Assembly (NCBI GenBank): GCA_017651385.1
Contig: JAGCCY010000319.1
Span: 1-7,775 of the forward strand
Source: Lachnospiraceae bacterium
GTDB taxonomy: Bacteria; Bacillota; Clostridia; Lachnospirales; Lachnospiraceae
Reading direction: 5' to 3'
Length of the DNA: 7,775 nt
The position numbers and the translations under genes are program-made. The notes under the pieces were generated by a model that ran no database searches, had not been told where the DNA came from, and saw only the letters and a program-made list of their open reading frames with translations. Positions 1 to 7,400 of this stretch are shown one piece after another; position 1 is the first letter of the stretch; each line of letters starts with the position of its first letter.

Positions 1-222
1 GAAAATCTCGATACGGCGGGGCTTCCCGATCCCGATCTTTTGATACGCACCTGCAATGAGAAGCGTATATCGAATTTCCTTCTCTGGCAGATCTCATATT
101 CCGAAATCTACGTGACCGACATAGCGTGGCCCGATTTTAACAAAAAGGCGCTTGAAAAGGCTATAGAGGGATACTCGAAGCGTACAAGGAAATTCGGAAA
201 TATCGCGGCGGAAGAGGAATAG
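1..222 (+). CDS. uppS: Undecaprenyl diphosphate synthase, C-terminal part (5' end outside window)
   Basis: The window opens inside this gene; 73 residues and a TAG stop are present. UppS is a cis-prenyltransferase that extends farnesyl diphosphate with IPP units to make the C55 lipid carrier for peptidoglycan and other wall polymers, at the inner face of the membrane. The visible part carries the conserved family C-terminus: PDPDLLIRT, then the [11 protein letters not shown] block whose Arg and Ser residues bind the IPP diphosphate, then a SEIYVTD-x-x-WPDF block and a basic tail (SKRTRKFG) that ends the protein as in relatives. The stretch TCNE replaces the more common TSGE or TGGE, a substitution I believe is frequent in clostridial homologues. 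The stop lies 2 bases before cdsA, so the two genes are almost certainly co-transcribed and probably translationally coupled. The family is clear; the active-site N-terminal half cannot be seen. Confidence 0.95.
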   Translation, partial: ENLDTAGLPDPDLLIRTCNEKRISNFLLWQISYSEIYVTDIAWPDFNKKALEKAIEGYSKRTRKFGNIAAEEE

Positions 223-224
223 AA

Positions 225-1064
225 ATGTTTATAACAAGATTATTGAGCGGTATCGTATTACTGCTTCTTTCTTTTGGGTTTATATATCTGGGCGGTTATC
301 CGCTCACGGCTTTTGTGTGTCTGCTTGCATTTCAGGCGTTCTTTGAGATACAGAGAGTTCTTAAGTTCGGCGGAGACAAAAAGTTCAATGCGCTTTCGGT
401 ATGGGGTTATATCGGTATAGCCGCATATTATGTGCTTCTTGCGGTTTTTAAAAGGCCCGAACTTCTTGTGATGACGGCTGTTCTTACAATGATCGGCTTT
501 CTTGTGATCTATGTTTTTTCTTTTCCCAAAGTGAGCTTTGAAGAGGTGGCGGGAGCGTTGTTCGGCTTTCTTTATGCGCCGATAATGCTTTCTTTTATGG
601 TGCTTACAAGAGGTCTTAATCATGGTATATATATCGTCTGGATGATCTATATAAGCGCATGGGGCTCCGATACCCACACTTACTGTGTGGGCATGCTTAC
701 CGGAAAGACGATCGGCAATCACAAGATGACACCCAAATTAAGTCCGAAGAAGTCGATAGAGGGTGCTGTAGGCGGCATACTCGGTGCTGCGCTTCTTGCA
801 TGGCTGTACGGTAAGTTTGTGATGGGAAGGATTGAGACCGGCATTCCGGATATTGAATGGATGCTTGCGATAATGGGAGCCTGCGGTGCTTTTATGGCAA
901 TGATAGGCGATCTGGCCGCATCTGCGATCAAAAGGAACAAGGATATAAAGGATTACGGTCACTGTATCCCCGGTCACGGCGGAATACTGGACAGATTTGA
1001 CAGCATGATATTTACCGCACCGCTTACTTATTTCCTTGCGACGCTTTTACTTAATGTACTCTAA
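225..1064 (+). CDS. cdsA: Phosphatidate cytidylyltransferase (CDP-diacylglycerol synthase)
   Basis: CdsA joins CTP and phosphatidic acid to give CDP-diacylglycerol, the precursor of phosphatidylglycerol, cardiolipin and other phospholipids, in the cytoplasmic membrane. The 279-residue length is normal for the family, and the protein is mostly hydrophobic with roughly eight membrane-spanning stretches. Diagnostic motifs are DT at 149-150, SPKKSIEG at 173-180, GDLAASAIKR at 228-237, and the CDP-alcohol cytidylyltransferase signature near the C-terminus: KD, then PGHGG at 249-253 and LDRFDS at 255-260, whose two Asp residues (D256, D259) are the expected metal ligands. Around residues 149-166 the segment reads DTHTYCVGMLTGKTIGNHK; the usual position after DT is small or aromatic followed by A-Y, and there seem to be a few extra residues before NHK, a mild divergence. 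The start at 225 follows GAAGAGGA inside the end of uppS. The stop TAA overlaps the ribosome binding site of dxr. Confidence 0.97.
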   Translation: MFITRLLSGIVLLLLSFGFIYLGGYPLTAFVCLLAFQAFFEIQRVLKFGGDKKFNALSVWGYIGIAAYYVLLAVFKRPELLVMTAVLTMIGFLVIYVFSFPKVSFEEVAGALFGFLYAPIMLSFMVLTRGLNHGIYIVWMIYISAWGSDTHTYCVGMLTGKTIGNHKMTPKLSPKKSIEGAVGGILGAALLAWLYGKFVMGRIETGIPDIEWMLAIMGACGAFMAMIGDLAASAIKRNKDIKDYGHCIPGHGGILDRFDSMIFTAPLTYFLATLLLNVL

Positions 1065-1068
1065 GGAG
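1063..1068 (+). promoter_or_regulatory. Ribosome binding site that decides the dxr start
   Basis: AAGGAG, a strong Shine-Dalgarno core, overlaps the TAA stop of cdsA. It stands 2 bases from the ATG at 1071 and 5 bases from the ATG at 1074. The usual spacing of about 5-9 bases favours the second ATG. The overlap with the cdsA stop suggests translational coupling of the two genes. Confidence 0.75.
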
Positions 1069-1073
1069 AAATG

Positions 1074-2213
1074 ATGGATAAAAACCTTGTTATCCTGGGC
1101 TCTACCGGTTCTATCGGCACCCAGACCCTTGAAATAGTAAGAAATCAGAAAGGCCTGAATGTTTCCGCCCTTGCCGCCAACAGCAATGTTTCGCTCATCG
1201 AATCCCAGGCAAGGGAGTTTAAGCCGAAGCTCTGCGTAATGTATGATGAAAACGCCGCAAAGGACTTAAAAGAAAAACTTGCCGATACGGATATTAAGGT
1301 ACTTTCGGGCATGGACGGTCTTATCGAAGCCGTTTCTTTGGCCGAAGCCGATATGGTTGTTACGGCTTTGGTGGGCATGATAGGAATAAGACCCACGATA
1401 GAGGCCATCAATGCGGGAAAGACCATAGCTCTTGCCAATAAAGAGACGCTTGTGTGCGCAGGCCATCTGATCATGCCGCTTGCCAAAGCAAAAGGTGTGA
1501 ACATCCTTCCCGTCGATTCCGAGCACAGTGCGATCTTCCAGTCTTTAAACGGAGAAGACAAAAAGACTCTGGACAAGATCCTTCTTACCGCTTCGGGCGG
1601 CCCTTTCAGGGGGAAGACATATGACGAGCTTAAGAACATGACGGTCAGTGAGGCCTTGAACCACCCCAACTGGAGCATGGGCAAAAAGGTTACTATAGAT
1701 TCTGCTTCTTTGGTAAATAAAGGCCTTGAAGTTATGGAAGCAAGCTGGCTTTTCGATGTTCCGGCGGATAAGATACAGGTCATCATCCATCCCCAGAGTA
1801 TCGTGCACTCGATGGTTCAGTATACAGACGGTGCGGTCATCGCACAGCTCGGGATACCGGACATGAAGCTTCCGATACAGTATGCGCTTTTCTATCCGGA
1901 AAGACGTCCCATGTATGATAACCGTGTGGATTTCTTTAAGTTAAAAGAACTTACTTTCTTTGAGCCCGATAAAGAGACGTTTAAAGGACTTAAGTTTGCT
2001 TATAATGCAATTGACATGGGAGGAAATGCTCCCACAGTATTTAATGCGGCCAATGAATATGCCGTTAAAATGTTTTTGGATCATAAGATCGGATTTACGG
2101 GAATATACGATATAATCGAAAAAGCATTAAATGAAGTTAAGCATATCGATGCTCCTTCTTTTGAAGAGATACTTGAAAGTGAGAGATCGTGTTACGAGCT
2201 TTTATCCCGATGA
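1074..2213 (+). CDS. dxr: 1-deoxy-D-xylulose 5-phosphate reductoisomerase
   Basis: Dxr converts DXP to 2-C-methyl-D-erythritol 4-phosphate with NADPH, the first committed step of the MEP isoprenoid pathway, in the cytosol; it is the target of fosmidomycin. Numbering from the upstream ATG at 1071, the NADPH-binding loop GSTGSIG lies at 10-16, the LANKETLV block at 121-128, the metal-binding PVDSEHSAIFQ at 147-157 (D149, E151), the substrate-binding GGPFR at 176-180, and NKGLEVMEA at 216-224 with the third expected metal ligand E220. HPQSIVHSMVQ at 240-250 and the GNAPTVFNAANE block at 318-329 are also typical. The length (379-380 residues) is normal and the frame is unbroken. Two ATG codons stand in tandem at 1071 and 1074. 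AAGGAG ends at 1068, leaving 2 bases to the first and 5 to the second, so I prefer 1074; an automatic call at 1071 would add one Met. It ends in TGA, 22 bases before rseP. Confidence 0.97.
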   Translation: MDKNLVILGSTGSIGTQTLEIVRNQKGLNVSALAANSNVSLIESQAREFKPKLCVMYDENAAKDLKEKLADTDIKVLSGMDGLIEAVSLAEADMVVTALVGMIGIRPTIEAINAGKTIALANKETLVCAGHLIMPLAKAKGVNILPVDSEHSAIFQSLNGEDKKTLDKILLTASGGPFRGKTYDELKNMTVSEALNHPNWSMGKKVTIDSASLVNKGLEVMEASWLFDVPADKIQVIIHPQSIVHSMVQYTDGAVIAQLGIPDMKLPIQYALFYPERRPMYDNRVDFFKLKELTFFEPDKETFKGLKFAYNAIDMGGNAPTVFNAANEYAVKMFLDHKIGFTGIYDIIEKALNEVKHIDAPSFEEILESERSCYELLSR

Positions 2214-2221
2214 CCGGTCCC

Positions 2222-2230
2222 GGTGAAAGG
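2222..2230 (+). promoter_or_regulatory. Ribosome binding site of rseP
   Basis: GGTGAAAGG lies in the short gap between dxr and rseP. Its GGTGA part can pair with the 3' end of 16S rRNA at a spacing of 9 bases from the ATG at 2236, and the GAAAGG part offers a second register at 5 bases. It supports 2236 as the start. Confidence 0.6.
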
Positions 2231-2235
2231 TATTT

Positions 2236-2874
2236 ATGTTAGCAACAATAATCTGGTTTATCATTATCTTATCAGTCATAGTCATATCGCATGAATTCGG
2301 CCACTTTATCATTGCAAGGGCCAACGGTATAAGGGTCAACGAATTCGATGTGGGTATGGGTCCGACGCTCTTTTCTTTTACAAAAGGAGAGACAAAATTC
2401 GCACTTAAGCTTCTCCCGATAGGCGGGGCATGCATATTTGACGGCATGGCGGAGCTTGAGGACCCTAAAGCCTCAGAAGGCGAAGACGGCGAAAATAAAG
2501 AATACGACGAACATGCATTTAAGAATGCAAATGTCTGGTCCAGGATAGCGACGGTGCTTGCGGGCCCCTTCTTTAACTTTATCATTGCAATGATATTTGC
2601 GATGATAATAGTCAATCAATGCGGTACCGACCTCCCTACGGTCCAGGGACTTACGGAAGGAAGACCCGCCATCGATTCGGGCTTAAGCGTCGGAGACACG
2701 ATAGTAAGGATCAACGGTGAAAAGATCCATGTATGGCGTGATATCACGCTTATAAGCATCCTTAATGACGGTGAGCCTCTTACGATAGAATATCTCCATG
2801 ACGGCGAGACTAAGACAACAAGTCTTGTGCCTTTATACAGCGAAGAAGAAGGAAGATTTTTCATAGGGATCTAA
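2236..2874 (+). CDS. rseP: Site-2 (RIP) metalloprotease, N-terminal half, ended by an in-frame TAA
   Basis: This is the first part of an RseP/RasP-type intramembrane zinc protease (family M50B), which cuts membrane-embedded substrates such as anti-sigma factors and leftover signal peptides. The first membrane segment (about residues 2-19) runs into HEFGH at 19-23, giving the catalytic Glu (E20) and two zinc His ligands (H19, H23). It is followed by the family's FDVGMGP and KLLPIGG strands, an acidic loop (about 75-95), a second membrane segment (about 101-128, containing GPFFNF), and a PDZ domain (about 130-212) with GLSVGDTIVRINGE. Translation then stops at TAA after residue 212, where relatives continue to the last membrane segments and the LDG motif. 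The same frame continues open to 3315, so this is one gene broken by one codon. Alone, this piece lacks the Asp zinc ligand and would not be expected to be active. Confidence 0.93.
   Translation: MLATIIWFIIILSVIVISHEFGHFIIARANGIRVNEFDVGMGPTLFSFTKGETKFALKLLPIGGACIFDGMAELEDPKASEGEDGENKEYDEHAFKNANVWSRIATVLAGPFFNFIIAMIFAMIIVNQCGTDLPTVQGLTEGRPAIDSGLSVGDTIVRINGEKIHVWRDITLISILNDGEPLTIEYLHDGETKTTSLVPLYSEEEGRFFIGI
2872..2874 (+). other. In-frame stop codon interrupting rseP
   Basis: TAA falls in the same reading frame as both halves of rseP, so no frameshift is needed to join them; one base change would turn it into a Gln, Glu, Lys, Ser, Leu or Tyr codon. It lies just after the PDZ domain (FFIGI, stop, GGTDF), in the linker before the third membrane region. 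Reading through would give a 359-residue product, a normal length for Gram-positive homologues. Whether it is a true nonsense mutation, a base-call error or a functional stop is not decidable here. Confidence 0.9.
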
Positions 2875-2879
2875 GGCGG
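2873..2879 (+). promoter_or_regulatory. Possible ribosome binding site for the second rseP piece
   Basis: AAGGCGG overlaps the internal TAA and stands 10 bases before the ATG at 2890. It resembles a Shine-Dalgarno sequence with one mismatch. The same stop/RBS overlap occurs at the cdsA-dxr junction (TAAGGAG), and the same eight bases, TAAGGCGG, occur at the end of ispG. It could allow ribosomes that stop at 2872-2874 to reinitiate. The match may be accidental because the sequence is also coding in the ancestral frame. Confidence 0.35.
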
Positions 2880-2889
2880 TACCGACTTT

Positions 2890-3315
2890 ATGGACTGTAA
2901 AGGTCTTAATCTTTTTAAATACAGCTGGTATGAGCTTGTGTTTAATTTCAGGAATACCTTAAAGAGTTTAAAGCAGCTTGTTATCGGCAAGCTGTCAAGA
3001 GACGCCGTATCCGGTCCTTTGGGTGTAGCTCAGGTCGTGGGCGAAAGCTACGATGTGGCCAAGGACTACGGCGCGCGTTCGGTCATCCTTACGATGATGA
3101 ACATTGCGATGCTCTTATCGGTCAATCTCGGAGTCATCAATCTGCTCCCGCTTCCCGCCATAGACGGTGGAAGACTTGTGTTTTTGCTTATAGAGCTTGT
3201 AAGAGGCAAGCCGGTTCCCGCCAAGTATGAGGGTATCGTGCATCTTGTTGGTTTTGTTCTTTTGTTTATATTGATGATCGTTGTTCTGTTTAACGACATT
3301 ACAAAGTTTTTCTAG
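2890..3315 (+). CDS. rseP: Site-2 (RIP) metalloprotease, C-terminal half
   Basis: This is the rest of the RseP-like protease after the internal stop, in the same frame. If translated from the ATG at 2890 it would be 141 residues. It holds the family's conserved YSWYELVFNFRNTLKSL amphipathic region (about 11-27), the SGPLGVAQVV block (41-50), and a membrane segment with NLLPLPAIDGG at 84-94. The Asp of this motif (D92) is the third zinc ligand, and the usual LDG reads IDG here, a conservative change. A final hydrophobic helix (about 115-135) ends the protein. Codon use and motif conservation look like those of an intact gene, which suggests either a very recent interruption, a base-call error, or that the piece is still made. 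Whether this fragment is translated by reinitiation is inference. It ends in TAG 8 bases before ispG, and that TAG overlaps the ispG ribosome binding site. Confidence 0.88.
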   Translation: MDCKGLNLFKYSWYELVFNFRNTLKSLKQLVIGKLSRDAVSGPLGVAQVVGESYDVAKDYGARSVILTMMNIAMLLSVNLGVINLLPLPAIDGGRLVFLLIELVRGKPVPAKYEGIVHLVGFVLLFILMIVVLFNDITKFF

Positions 3316-3319
3316 AGGA
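3314..3319 (+). promoter_or_regulatory. Ribosome binding site of ispG
   Basis: AGAGGA overlaps the TAG stop of rseP and stands 4 bases from the ATG at 3324. It supports that start and suggests that ispG translation is coupled to the end of rseP. Confidence 0.55.
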
Positions 3320-3323
3320 TAAT

Positions 3324-4385
3324 ATGGCATACAGAGACAACACGAAGGAAATTCATATCGGTAACAGGGTGATCGGGCACGGGAATCCCGTTCTTATCCA
3401 GTCCATGACCAATACGCCCACCGAGGACGTAAAGGCTACGGTCGGTCAGATCATCAGACTTGAAAAAGCCGGCTGCGAGATCATAAGGTGCACGGTTCCG
3501 ACTCTTGAAGCCGCAAAAGCCCTTAAAGACATTAAAAAGGAGATATCGATCCCGCTTGTTGCGGATATCCATTTTGACTATAAAATGGCAATAGCCGCCA
3601 TGGAAAACGGCGCGGATAAGATAAGGATCAATCCCGGCAATATCGGGACGGATGAAAAGTTAAAAGCCGTTGTGGATGTTGCAAAAGAAAGAAACATTCC
3701 GATCCGCGTTGGAGTAAATTCCGGCTCGCTTGAAAAGCCGATAATCGAAAAATACGGGCATGTTACGGCTCAGGGTCTTGTCGAAAGCGCGATAAACAAC
3801 GTTAAGCGCATTGAAGACATGGGCTATGACAATCTCGTGGTAAGCCTTAAATCCACAAACGTAATGATGTGTGTCGAAGCTCATAAGCTTATAGCCGGAA
3901 AGATCCCGTATCCTCTTCATGTCGGCATAACCGAGTCGGGAACGGTTTTTTCGGGAAATATCAAGTCGGGTCTCGGCCTTGGCCTTATTCTCGGTGAAGG
4001 TATAGGCGATACCATAAGGGTTTCCCTTACCGATGATCCGGTCGAGGAGATAAAGAGCGCAAGGATAATATTAAGAACGCTCGGACTTAGAAATGAAGGT
4101 ATAGAGGTCATTTCATGTCCGACATGCGGACGTACCAAGATAGATCTTATCGATCTTGCCAAAAAGGCAGAGGCTCTGGCCGAGCAGTATCCGTATCCGA
4201 TAAAGCTTGCGGTAATGGGATGTGCGGTCAACGGTCCCGGTGAAGCCAAAGAGGCCGATATAGGAATAGCCGGAGGAGCCGGTGAAGGCCTTATCTTTAA
4301 AAAGGGTGAAATAATAAGAAAAGTTCCCGAAAGCGAGCTGTTTGTCGCACTTAAGGAAGAATTGGAAGGAATGTCGCAGTTTTAA
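3324..4385 (+). CDS. ispG: 4-hydroxy-3-methylbut-2-en-1-yl diphosphate synthase (iron-sulfur enzyme)
   Basis: IspG (GcpE) reduces the cyclic diphosphate MEcPP to HMBPP, the second-to-last step of the MEP pathway, using a [4Fe-4S] cluster and electrons from flavodoxin or ferredoxin. At 353 residues it is the short bacterial two-domain form without the plant-type insert. The N-terminal TIM-barrel half shows VLIQSMTNT at 23-31, IRCTVPT at 54-60, PLVADIHFDY at 77-86 and IRINPGNIG at 100-108. The C-terminal cluster-binding half has SCPTCGR with C265 and C268, and MGCAVNGPGEA with C300 and E307, which are the four expected cluster ligands. All catalytic features are present, so the gene looks functional. 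It shares the operon with dxr, another gene of the same pathway, separated only by rseP. Its TAA stop overlaps a TAAGGCGG sequence ahead of polC. Confidence 0.98.
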   Translation: MAYRDNTKEIHIGNRVIGHGNPVLIQSMTNTPTEDVKATVGQIIRLEKAGCEIIRCTVPTLEAAKALKDIKKEISIPLVADIHFDYKMAIAAMENGADKIRINPGNIGTDEKLKAVVDVAKERNIPIRVGVNSGSLEKPIIEKYGHVTAQGLVESAINNVKRIEDMGYDNLVVSLKSTNVMMCVEAHKLIAGKIPYPLHVGITESGTVFSGNIKSGLGLGLILGEGIGDTIRVSLTDDPVEEIKSARIILRTLGLRNEGIEVISCPTCGRTKIDLIDLAKKAEALAEQYPYPIKLAVMGCAVNGPGEAKEADIGIAGGAGEGLIFKKGEIIRKVPESELFVALKEELEGMSQF

Positions 4386-4390
4386 GGCGG
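4384..4390 (+). promoter_or_regulatory. Distant candidate ribosome binding site of polC
   Basis: AAGGCGG overlaps the ispG stop and ends 14 bases before the polC ATG at 4405, longer than usual spacing. Nothing closer resembles a Shine-Dalgarno sequence (the bases just before the ATG are AAATAACAG). An in-frame TAA at 4399-4401 excludes any earlier polC start, so either this distant site or weak initiation serves the gene. Confidence 0.35.
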
Positions 4391-4404
4391 CTTACAAATA
4401 ACAG

Positions 4405-7400
4405 ATGGAACAGGATTTTCTCGAAGTATTCAAAAATTTAACAATCAAAAGTACGCTTCGTACGATGTTCGAGGAAGTCACGCTGCTTAAGCTTGTTGTC
4501 GCAAAGTCGAAGGGTATCGTTAAACTCTATATCCGGAGCACTCATATAATTCCCGCCCGGGATAAATCTCTTATGGAACGCGAGATAAGAGATCAGATGT
4601 TTAAGGATACCGGCTTTGTCGTAAAGATTCTTGAGGACTATGTCCTTCCCGATACATATACTCCGACCACGCTTTTAAATGAATATTGGGAAAGCATGCT
4701 CTATGAACTTTCGGAAAACGCAAAGATACTTGAGAATGCTTTTAAAAAGATGCGCTTTGAGGCTGTCGATGATACTACCGTTAAGGTAATACTTCCCGAC
4801 AGGGCGATACTTAAAGACCGTGAGGGAAAGATACTTGAATATCTTAATCTTGTGGTCTGCGAGCGTTGCAAACTTGAAGCTTCTTTTAAATTTGAGTATG
4901 AAGCGGTCGAAGAAGACAAAGAAAAAGAAGCATGGGACGAATACAAGATCACAAAGCTTGTGGAAGAGCGTATTAAAGATACAGAACCCGAAGGACCGGA
5001 AGAGAAGGAAGATTCCGGAAAAACGGATAGCGATAAAAAGGATGCACAATCCAAGGATAAACCGCTTAAAGGGGGAAGTACGCCCGAAAAGGCTAAGGAC
5101 AAAAAGGCATCCTTTGGCTCAAAAGACGGATTTAAGGGTAAGCGCGGTGACTTTAAGCCAAGGTCGTCGGGTTCGTTTGAAGCGTCCGACAATCCCGATG
5201 TTTACTGGGGCCGCGAATTCGATCCCGATGAGGAAGCGGTTCCGATAAGCGAAGTGGTGGATGATTTTACACCCGTTATCATAAACGGAAAGATCATCAT
5301 GACCGACAGGCGTGATATAAGAAACGATAAGAGTATCATGTTTCTGGTACTTACGGATCTTACCGATTCCATAAAGGTAAAGCTGTTTGTAAAGACCGAG
5401 CAGTATGACGAGATAGCCGGAAAGCTTTCGGAAGGTACATGGGTCAGGGTCAAAGGTATCGTACAGATGGATACCTTCGAACATGAGACGAGCATGGCTT
5501 CGCCGCAGGGTATCATGAAAGGTCATGATTATACGGTCAAGAGGAAAGATTTAAGTCCCGAAAAGAGAGTAGAGCTTCACTGTCACACCAAGATGAGCGA
5601 TATGGACGGTGTAAGCGAGGTTTCGGATATAGTCAAGTGTGCCTATAACTGGGGACATAAAGCCATAGCGGTTACCGATCACGGTGTTGTACAGGGCTTT
5701 ACAGATGCCAATCACACCTGGGAAAAGTTATGGGATAAGGAAGCCGCAAAGAGAAAAGAAGCCGGAGAGGAAAGACCCGACAGGCAGGATTTCTTTAAGG
5801 TCATATACGGTGTAGAAGGTTATCTGGTGGATGACCTTATCGATACGGTAATAGATTCCAAGGGACAGTCAATAGACAGTTCTTTTGTGGTATTTGATAT
5901 AGAGACGACGGGTTTTTCATCCACAAAGAACAAGATCATCGAGATCGGTGCGGTAAAGGTCGTAAACGGCGAGATAACCGACAGGTTCTCGGAATTTGTA
6001 AATCCCGAAGTTCCCATACCGTTCAGGATCACAAAGCTTACATCCATTACCGATGCCATGGTTAAGGATGCGGGCACCATAGAAGAAGTGCTGCCCGAAT
6101 TTACGGCCTTTTGCATGGGGTCGGTTCTTGTGGCACATAATGCCGGTTTTGATACTTCATTTATCAAAGAAAACTGTAAAAGACAGGGTCTTCCCTATGA
6201 TTTTACGGCTGTGGATACCATGCCGTTTGCAAGGGCGTTTTTACCCGGTCTTCACAGATATACGCTGGACAGCATTGCCAAAGAACTGAATGTCGTTCTT
6301 GAAAATCATCATCGTGCGGTTGACGATGCGGAGTGTACGGCAGAGATCTTTAAGAAGCTTCTTAAAATGTGCCGTGAAAAGGGCATAGAAGATCTTGATA
6401 TGCTTAAGGAAGCCGCAAAGATTCCCGCAGAGACCATTCGCGGCATGATGGCTCATCATGTTATTATCCTTGCCAAGAATAATGTGGGCCGTATCAATCT
6501 TTACAGACTCATATCGAAGTCGCATCTTGATTACTTTGGGAATTCACATCCCAAGGTACCCAAGATACCGAAGAGCGAGGTCGAAAAATACAGGGAAGGT
6601 CTTATCATAGGAAGTGCCTGCGAATCGGGCGAACTATATCAGGCCATAATCGACGAAAGAAGCGATGAAGCCATTGCAAGGATAGTAAGCTTCTATGATT
6701 ACCTTGAGATCCAGCCCCGCGGCAACAATGAGTTCATGGTCCGCGATCTAAAACATGAGAAATACGAAAAGATACAGACCGATGAAGATCTTCTTAATAT
6801 AAACAGAGAGATAGTAAGGCTCGGTGAGCTTTATAATAAGCCGGTCGTGGCTACCTGCGATGTGCATTTTTTAAACCCCGAAGACGAATTGTACCGCCGC
6901 ATAATCATGGCGGGACAGGGCTTTGAGGATGCGGATTTTCAACCTCCTTTATACCTTCATACCACGGATGAGATGATGGAGGAATTTGGCTATCTCGGGC
7001 GCGAAAAGGTAAAAGAAGTCGTTATCGACAATCCGAACATGATCGCCGATATGATCGATTCGATCTCACCGGTCCGTCCGGATAAGTGTGCGCCGGTTAT
7101 CGAAAACAGTGACGAGACCCTTAAGACGATCTGTTACACAAAAGCTCATGAAATGTACGGGCCGGAACTTCCGAAGATAGTATCCGAAAGACTTGAGAGG
7201 GAATTAAACTCGATCATAAAAAACGGTTTTGCCGTTATGTATATAATCGCGCAGAAACTTGTGTGGAAATCCGTTGAAGACGGATACCTTGTAGGTTCGC
7301 GAGGCTCCGTAGGTTCAAGCTTTGTGGCCACAATGGCGGGTATCACGGAGGTTAATCCGCTCGTACCGCACTATTACTGCTCAAAATGTCATTTTTATGA

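Noticed and set aside
1145..1786. A 213-codon open frame on the - strand opposite dxr
   Set aside because: It lies entirely within a clearly conserved gene, has no recognisable domains or ribosome binding site, and is the expected antisense shadow of dxr codon usage.
2216..2227. Inverted repeat ACCGGTCCCGGT between dxr and rseP as a terminator or operator
   Set aside because: A realistic hairpin has only four pairs and no U-tract, and the sequence overlaps the rseP ribosome binding region.
4701..5192. A 163-codon open frame on the - strand rich in Ser, Leu and Phe
   Set aside because: It is the complement of the Lys/Glu/Asp-rich part of polC; its composition follows from that and no family is recognisable.
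4820..5248. A 142-codon + strand frame rich in Lys and Arg overlapping polC
   Set aside because: It is the alternative frame of the low-complexity linker of polC, whose own frame is intact on both sides, so there is no frameshift and no reason to call a second gene.
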